From contig CAMJTZ010000043.1 of assembly GCA_946408865.1 (NCBI GenBank), positions 1-12,909 of the forward strand: a DNA stretch of 12,909 nt. The letters run 5' to 3'. Position 1 is the stretch's first letter. Each line of letters begins with the position of its first letter. The stretch is from an uncultured Clostridia bacterium (GTDB lineage: Bacteria; Bacillota_A; Clostridia; Christensenellales; Aristaeellaceae). The position numbers and the translations under genes are program-made. Below, piece after piece: positions 8,939 through 12,909 of this stretch. The notes beneath the pieces are model-generated. The model was not told where the DNA came from. It did no database searches and saw nothing but the letters and a program-made list of their open reading frames with translations.

Positions 8939-9973
8939 TCAGGCAGATTCGGCGAGGCGGAGAATCAGTTCTCTGGTTTTTTCCCAGCCGAGGCAGGGAT
9001 CGGTGATGGACTGACCGTAGACGCCGCCGCCGATTTTCTGGGCGCCGTCCACGAGATAACTTTCCACCATCAGACCCTTGACCAGAGAGGATACTTCCGG
9101 GTTGAGACTCCGGCTGTGCATAACGTCCTTACAGATGCGGACTTGCTCCAGGTAATTCTTGCCGGAGTTGTTGTGATTGGTATCCACAATCACGGCAGGA
9201 TTGGACAGACCGCTTTCGCTATACAGTTTCAGCAGGTTTTGCAGGTTTTCATAGTGATAGTTGGGATGGGAACGGCCGAAACTGTCCACATAACCGCGCA
9301 GGATTGCATGAGCGAGAGGATTGCCGGAAGTGCGGACTTCCCAGTTCCGATAGATGAACTCCTGCGGACTTTGAGCGGCGGCAATGGAGTTCATCATGAC
9401 AGAGATATCGCCGGCTGTGGGATTCTTCATGCCCACTGCGATGCCCAGACCGCTGGCGACCAGCCGGTGCTCCTGGTTTTCCACGGAACGGGCACCTACC
9501 GCCACATAACCCAGCAGATCAGACAGGTAGCTGAAGTTGGCGGGATAGAGCATTTCCTCTGCACAGGTGAAACCGGTCTCCCGGATGACACGCATATGAA
9601 GCTGACGGATGGCAATTATGCCTGCCAGCAAATCCTCCTTCTTTTCCGGATCGGGCTGATGCAGCATACCTTTATACCCTACGCCTTTGGTGCGAGGCTT
9701 GTTGGTATAGACACGGGGAACAATCAGAAGCTTTTCCTTTACCTGTTCGTTTACTTCCGCCAGCCGGCCCATGTAGTCCAGCACCGCGTCCTCGCGGTCC
9801 GCAGAACACGGACCGATGATCAGCAGAAGCCGGTTGTCTGTTCCTGTCAGCACGCCGGAGATTTCCCGGTCCCGGGTTTCCTTGGCGGCTTTTGTCCGGC
9901 TGTCACCGGGATAATCCCGCTTAATCTCCTGGGGAAGAGGCATTTTTCGGACAAATTCCATGGATGTGTTCAT
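8939..9973 (-). CDS. 3-deoxy-7-phosphoheptulonate (DAHP) synthase, type I
   Basis: 344 residues, the usual length of the AroF/G/H family. It condenses phosphoenolpyruvate and erythrose-4-phosphate, the entry step of the shikimate pathway that leads to chorismate. Motifs in order are LLIIGPCSADREDA, PRVYTNKPRTKGVGYKG, GARSVENQEHR, GIAVGMKNPTAGD, SGNPLAHAILRG, VDTNHNNSGK and GQSITDPCLGW. The metal-binding Cys (GPCS) and His are present. Where enterobacterial enzymes have a DFSHANS-like stretch, this one has DTNHNNS. ATG 9973 is chosen because AAGGA is spaced 7-8 bases upstream; an in-frame TTG at 10006 lies inside the likely untranslated leader. It is convergent with the trp operon and separately promoted. 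Which aromatic amino acid inhibits it, and so whether it is AroF, G or H, cannot be judged. Confidence 0.96.
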   Translation of the reverse strand: MNTSMEFVRKMPLPQEIKRDYPGDSRTKAAKETRDREISGVLTGTDNRLLLIIGPCSADREDAVLDYMGRLAEVNEQVKEKLLIVPRVYTNKPRTKGVGYKGMLHQPDPEKKEDLLAGIIAIRQLHMRVIRETGFTCAEEMLYPANFSYLSDLLGYVAVGARSVENQEHRLVASGLGIAVGMKNPTAGDISVMMNSIAAAQSPQEFIYRNWEVRTSGNPLAHAILRGYVDSFGRSHPNYHYENLQNLLKLYSESGLSNPAVIVDTNHNNSGKNYLEQVRICKDVMHSRSLNPEVSSLVKGLMVESYLVDGAQKIGGGVYGQSITDPCLGWEKTRELILRLAESA

Positions 9974-10013
9974 TTTACCGTCCTTACAGAATAATATTTT
10001 ATGCAAGATCTAG

Positions 10014-10042
10014 TTTATACCACTTTTCTCTCCGGTTTTCAA
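10014..10042 (-). promoter_or_regulatory. Promoter of the DAHP synthase gene
   Basis: On the minus strand TTGAAA (10042-10037) is followed after exactly 17 bases by TATAAA (10019-10014). The predicted start near 10007 leaves about a 35-base leader, too short for a T-box, so the gene seems not to share the tRNA-Trp control of the trp operon. A small inverted repeat, GCCGG/CCGGC (10048-10060), sits just upstream of the -35. Confidence 0.65.
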
Positions 10043-10106
10043 TGATTGCCGGCTTCCGGCCAAATGACGGAAAGCGGACAGTTTCCTGTTTCCCGCAATT
10101 TCGTTA

Positions 10107-10137
10107 TTGACGGTTCGCGGGATGCGGATGATATAAT
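10107..10137 (+). promoter_or_regulatory. Extended -10 promoter of the nucleotidyltransferase/methyltransferase pair
   Basis: TGATATAAT (10129-10137) is a perfect -10 with the extended TG element. TTGACG (10107-10112) lies 19 bases upstream of the hexamer, longer than ideal, which the extended -10 could offset. Predicted start is near 10144, about 105 bases before the chosen ATG. It is divergent from the DAHP synthase promoter. Confidence 0.65.
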
Positions 10138-10249
10138 TTGCTGTCAGAAAGCCGGAAAAAGAGCAGAACGAAAGAGATCTGACGAAATTCCGGGAACCGT
10201 GACGGATCAGCATGCCATGAAAAAACTCTTTCAGTACGGAGAGAAAAAA

Positions 10250-11011
10250 ATGATCAGCCGATTTACGGAAATGACGAGGGAAACTCTGGATGCTTCTCTC
10301 ACGGGAGTCTATCTGCACGGATCTGCTGCGCTGGGATGCTATCAGCCGGCCAAAAGTGATCTGGATTTTCTGGTTGTGGTAAACACAGTTCTGTCAGATG
10401 CGGAGAAGCGCAGATTTCTCGACAGGATGCTTGAACTGGATTGCGATTGTCCGGGCAAGGGAATTGAGATGAGTATTGTTACAGAAGACGTATGCAATCC
10501 GTTTGTATATCCGACGCCTTTCATCCTGCATTATTCCCGGATGCATACAGATTGGTACCGGAGAGATCCGGAGGATTATATCCGGAAAATGAATGGAACG
10601 GATAAGGATCTGGCTGCACATTTCACTGTGATCCGGCACAGGGGACGATGTCTGTACGGGCGGGCGATTCCGGAGGTATTCGGTGAAGTACCGGAAGAGG
10701 ACTATCTTGATTCCATCTGGAATGACGTTTCCGGTGCGGAAGAAGAAATAGCTGAAAATCCTATGTACCTGACTTTGAACCTGATCAGAGTGCTGGCATA
10801 CCTGAGGGATAAGAAAGTCATGTCCAAGCAGGAAGGCGGAATATGGGGGCTGAAAACCCTGCCGGAGCAGTACCGTTCGCTGATCCGTTCAGCACTTCAG
10901 GAGTATGAAGGCAGTGAGAATGTTCAGTATGACCGGAAACTGGCAGGGAACTATGCTGCTTATATGCTGGATCAGATAACACGTGAAAGAAATCGGGGGG
11001 ATGCGTTATGA
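10250..11011 (+). CDS. AadA-like nucleotidyltransferase (putative aminoglycoside adenylyltransferase)
   Basis: 253 residues, close to AadA/ANT(3'')-(9) proteins. The N-terminal nucleotidyltransferase fold shows YLHGSAALGCYQPAKSDLDF: Gly24-Ser25 and metal-binding Asp37 and Asp39. Glu73 in GIEMSIV corresponds in position to the third carboxylate of AadA. The C-terminal helical domain resembles the AadA/DUF4111 domain: AHFTVIRHRGRCLYG, then YLTLNLIRVLAYLRDKK and LKTLPEQYRSLIRSALQEYEG, the last matching the AadA pattern of LP-QY-ALEAR-YLG. By family it would transfer AMP to a hydroxyl of streptomycin or spectinomycin; the true substrate is unknown. ATG 10250 has GGAGAG 6-7 bases upstream; ATG 10217 is in frame but poorly served. 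The stop overlaps the next gene as ATGA. Chromosomal context with no mobile element suggests an intrinsic gene, not an acquired cassette. Confidence 0.85.
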   Translation: MISRFTEMTRETLDASLTGVYLHGSAALGCYQPAKSDLDFLVVVNTVLSDAEKRRFLDRMLELDCDCPGKGIEMSIVTEDVCNPFVYPTPFILHYSRMHTDWYRRDPEDYIRKMNGTDKDLAAHFTVIRHRGRCLYGRAIPEVFGEVPEEDYLDSIWNDVSGAEEEIAENPMYLTLNLIRVLAYLRDKKVMSKQEGGIWGLKTLPEQYRSLIRSALQEYEGSENVQYDRKLAGNYAAYMLDQITRERNRGDAL

Positions 11012-11943
11012 CGGATTACAGCCGGAAGATTTCCGAGCGGCAATGGAATCTGCCGGACAAGGGAGAACTGGAATTCCGGCGGGAAGCAACCTATATGGAC
11101 GATATTATCCAGAAAGACCATATCCAGCGGAAACTGCTGGAGAACCTGGACGGCATTGATACAGTGTTTGACGGCGGCGCGGGGAGCGGACGGTTTTCAA
11201 TTCTGCTGGCGAAACAGGGGTGTCGGGTAACGCACTTTGACATCTCACAGCCGATGATAGACAAAGCGCGGGAGATAGCCGCGAAGGAAGGCGTGCTCGA
11301 TCGGATCACCTTCGTGAAAGGCGCACTGGAGGATCTGAGCGCGTATCAGGACCGTGAATTTGATCTGGTTATGTCCTTTGATGCCCCGATTTCCTATACG
11401 TATCCGAATCAGAACAAGGTAATCGGCGAACTCGTGCGGATTGCCGGCAAAAGGATTATGATCAGCGTATCCAGCAGGCTGGGTTCATTACCCTATCTGG
11501 CAAATCCGATCCAGAAGAACCAGTTTATTCTGGACGAGAGTGCTGATGACCCCTTTGTGCAGTGGTGCATTGCAAACCGGGAGCAAATGATCAGCGGATT
11601 TGCGTTCAGCAAACAGAACGCTGAAAAACTGATGGCGGAGGGCCTGATGGGCGGAGAAGAAGAGATTGCCCAGTATGAACAGGGCAGTGCGCCGTGGTGC
11701 ATCACGTATACTTTTATGCCGGATGAACTGGAGAGGGTATTGTCCGGATTCGGAGTGAAGAACATTCAGCTTTCAGGCCCGGGCGCCTACGGAAGAACGA
11801 TTCCGAGGGAGATTCTGACCAGGATCATGAAAGATCCGGATCAGAAACGGGATTTCCTGGATTTCTGCTACCGGTATGATTCGAATCCGTATGTATGCGG
11901 CATGGGGAAAGATAATCTGCTGGCTGCCGGGGAAACAGAATGA
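11008..11943 (+). CDS. Class I SAM-dependent methyltransferase, unknown substrate
   Basis: 311 residues. A Rossmann-type methyltransferase core is clear: motif I VFDGGAGSG at 53-61, the acidic residue of motif II at Asp78 (THFDIS), an ITFVKGALEDL stretch for motif III, and FDLVMSFDAPISYTYPNQ for motif IV. About 50 residues precede the core (RQWNLPDKGELEFRREATY) and a long C-terminal region of roughly 150 residues with FMPDELERVLSGFGVKNIQL follows, so an insertion or cap probably defines the substrate. It overlaps the nucleotidyltransferase gene by 4 bases, so the two are translated together. It is not recognisable as a 16S or 23S rRNA methyltransferase of known resistance families. Small-molecule O- or N-methylation is a guess. 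No DNA methyltransferase motifs such as NPPY or DPPY are present. Confidence 0.85.
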   Translation: MTDYSRKISERQWNLPDKGELEFRREATYMDDIIQKDHIQRKLLENLDGIDTVFDGGAGSGRFSILLAKQGCRVTHFDISQPMIDKAREIAAKEGVLDRITFVKGALEDLSAYQDREFDLVMSFDAPISYTYPNQNKVIGELVRIAGKRIMISVSSRLGSLPYLANPIQKNQFILDESADDPFVQWCIANREQMISGFAFSKQNAEKLMAEGLMGGEEEIAQYEQGSAPWCITYTFMPDELERVLSGFGVKNIQLSGPGAYGRTIPREILTRIMKDPDQKRDFLDFCYRYDSNPYVCGMGKDNLLAAGETE

Positions 11944-12076
11944 GAAAAGAAAACTATGGAAAAAGGAATCAATGCTGTGAGGATCGCAATTTCTTACGAA
12001 TAAGGAACAGTTTTTCAGCATTTCATGGAAACGGATCAGGGATTATACCCGGAAATAATTGAAGGAGGAACATGAT

Positions 12077-12448
12077 ATGGACAGAATTTATACGGAGAAA
12101 GCGCCTGCTGCGGTCGGTCCGTATTCTCAGGCTGCAGTGATGAACGGGATGGTTTATACATCGGGTCAGATTGCACTCGATCCTGCAACGGGGGAACTTG
12201 TCGGAAAGACTATCGAAGAACAGGCAGAGCAGGTAATGAAAAACCTCGTTTCCATTCTTGAAGCAGCCGGGACCAAACCGGAGAATGCAGTCAAAACACT
12301 CTGCTTTCTGACGGATCTGAATGATTTTGCCGCATTCAACAAAGTTTATGCAAGGTATTTCACGGAGAAGCCCGCAAGATCATGTGTGGGTGTTCAGGCT
12401 TTGCCAAAGGGCGCCATCTGTGAAGTGGAAGTAATTGCAGCACGATAG
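12077..12448 (+). CDS. ridA: RidA family enamine/imine deaminase
   Basis: 123 residues, typical for RidA (YjgF/YER057c/UK114). It forms a cytoplasmic trimer that hydrolyses 2-aminoacrylate and related imines released by PLP enzymes such as serine/threonine dehydratase. Key features are APAAVGPYSQA near the N terminus, YTSGQIALDP, Arg101 in PARSCVGV (equivalent to Arg105 of E. coli RidA), LPKGAICEVEVIA and Glu116. ATG 12077 has AAGGAGG (12062-12068) 8 bases upstream; an out-of-frame ATG lies at 12072. The 133 bases between the methyltransferase stop and this start contain no clear terminator or promoter, so it may be read from upstream or from a weak local promoter. Protection of PLP enzymes is a housekeeping role not specific to its neighbours. 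Confidence 0.95.
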   Translation: MDRIYTEKAPAAVGPYSQAAVMNGMVYTSGQIALDPATGELVGKTIEEQAEQVMKNLVSILEAAGTKPENAVKTLCFLTDLNDFAAFNKVYARYFTEKPARSCVGVQALPKGAICEVEVIAAR

Positions 12449-12476
12449 AACGGAAAGCTGAATCCGGCGAACTGCC

Positions 12477-12509
12477 GGGCATACTCCACCGGAAAGACAG
12501 AGTACGCCC
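12477..12509 (+). repeat. Inverted repeat between ridA and the glycerate kinase remnant
   Basis: GGGCATACTC (12477-12486) and GAGTACGCCC (12500-12509) can pair over ten positions with one A/C mismatch, around a 13-base loop. No T-run follows (the next bases are GCTTTGG), so it is a poor intrinsic terminator. It might attenuate or protect the transcript end of ridA. Confidence 0.4.
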
Positions 12510-12534
12510 GCTTTGGCGGACAGGGAGATCTGCG

Positions 12535-12909
12535 ATGAATACAACCCTACGGAATGACGCGGACCGGATTGTCCGGGACGCGATTGCGGCAGTGCAGCCG
12601 GACGCGGCGGTCAGCAAGGCGCTGGCCGGAAGAGAATTTCCGGGCAGGGTACTGCTGATAGCAGCCGGGAAAGCCGCATGGCAGATGGCAAAGGCGGCGA
12701 CGGACTGCCTGGGGGAACGAATTGAAAAAGGCGTGGTCGTGACCAAGTACGAATTGCCGGCGGGGAAACGGTGGTGATTCTGACCGGCAAGGGAAAAGGC
12801 GGGCGAAACCAGGAACTGGCGCTGGCGGCCGCCAATGAAATCGGCGGAATGGAGGGCGCGGCTGTCTTTTCCTTCGGAAGTGACGGAACGGACGGTCCGA
12901 CGGATGCAG
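12535..12909 (+). pseudogene. Glycerate 2-kinase (MOFRL/DUF4147 family), internally deleted and frameshifted
   Basis: ATG 12535, preceded by GGGAG, opens a frame reading like the N terminus of GckA-type glycerate kinases: DADRIVRDAIAAVQPDAAV, then GRVLLIAAGKAAWQMAKAA and KGVVVTKYE (about residues 1-73). It then ends at a TGA (12775-12777). From 12753, in a different frame, the DNA encodes [27 protein letters not shown] and [15 protein letters not shown], the C-terminal MOFRL part of the same family, open to the window edge. In intact proteins roughly 250 residues lie between these two pieces, including the SGGGSAL loop and much of the active site. The junction is near 12750-12755. This is one gene with its centre lost and a frame change, or an assembly collapse. 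Glycerate 2-kinases convert glycerate to 2-phosphoglycerate; this copy cannot do so. Confidence 0.85.

Noticed and set aside
9116..9994. Plus-strand open frame of 292 codons opposite DAHP synthase
   Set aside because: Shadow of a well-supported minus-strand gene.
12020..12050. Possible promoter for ridA (TTTCAT, then TATACC)
   Set aside because: The spacing is 17 bases but the -35 matches consensus at only two of six positions, so it is too weak to list.

Overview
The window looks like chromosomal DNA of a Gram-positive, Clostridia-type bacterium. The evidence is a tRNA-Trp-sensing T-box leader, strong AAGGAGG-type ribosome binding sites, sigma-A-like promoters, and the gene order trpE-G-D-C-F-B-A with single-function proteins. 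The DNA is moderately GC-rich with heavy use of CGG, CCG and GGA codons, which would fit an uncultured gut or rumen Clostridium-like lineage. That placement is inference; no rRNA or other marker is present.

Layout. (1) 1-1341, minus strand: the N-terminal 447 residues of a family 2 glycoside hydrolase, running off the left edge. (2) 1342-1907: a divergent control region holding a promoter for the hydrolase, a consensus promoter facing right, and a complete T-box with a UGG (Trp) specifier and an intrinsic terminator. (3) 1908-8403: the complete tryptophan operon, with most genes overlapping by a few bases, taking chorismate to tryptophan. (4) 8460-8876: a tandem ACT-domain protein on the same transcript, closed by a strong hairpin terminator at 8887-8929. 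(5) 8939-9973, minus strand: type I DAHP synthase, the first step of the shikimate pathway, convergent with the trp operon and with its own promoter. (6) 10250-11943: a nucleotidyltransferase of the aminoglycoside (AadA-like) type translationally coupled to a class I SAM-dependent methyltransferase, behind an extended -10 promoter. (7) 12077-12448: a RidA-family enamine/imine deaminase. (8) 12535-12909: a glycerate 2-kinase gene that has lost its middle and is frameshifted.

How the parts work together. DAHP synthase supplies the shikimate pathway, and the trp operon converts chorismate to tryptophan. Uncharged tRNA-Trp should stabilise the antiterminator in the leader and let transcription into trpE. 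TrpE also carries the expected feedback-site motif. The ACT protein may add an amino-acid-sensing layer.

Most of the window is well understood metabolism. The items most worth a second look are the nucleotidyltransferase/methyltransferase pair, the ACT protein inside the trp transcript, the Glu-for-Asp change at a catalytic position of TrpA, and the collapsed glycerate kinase gene. I did not see a clearly novel multi-gene system, mobile element, CRISPR array or RNA gene other than the T-box.
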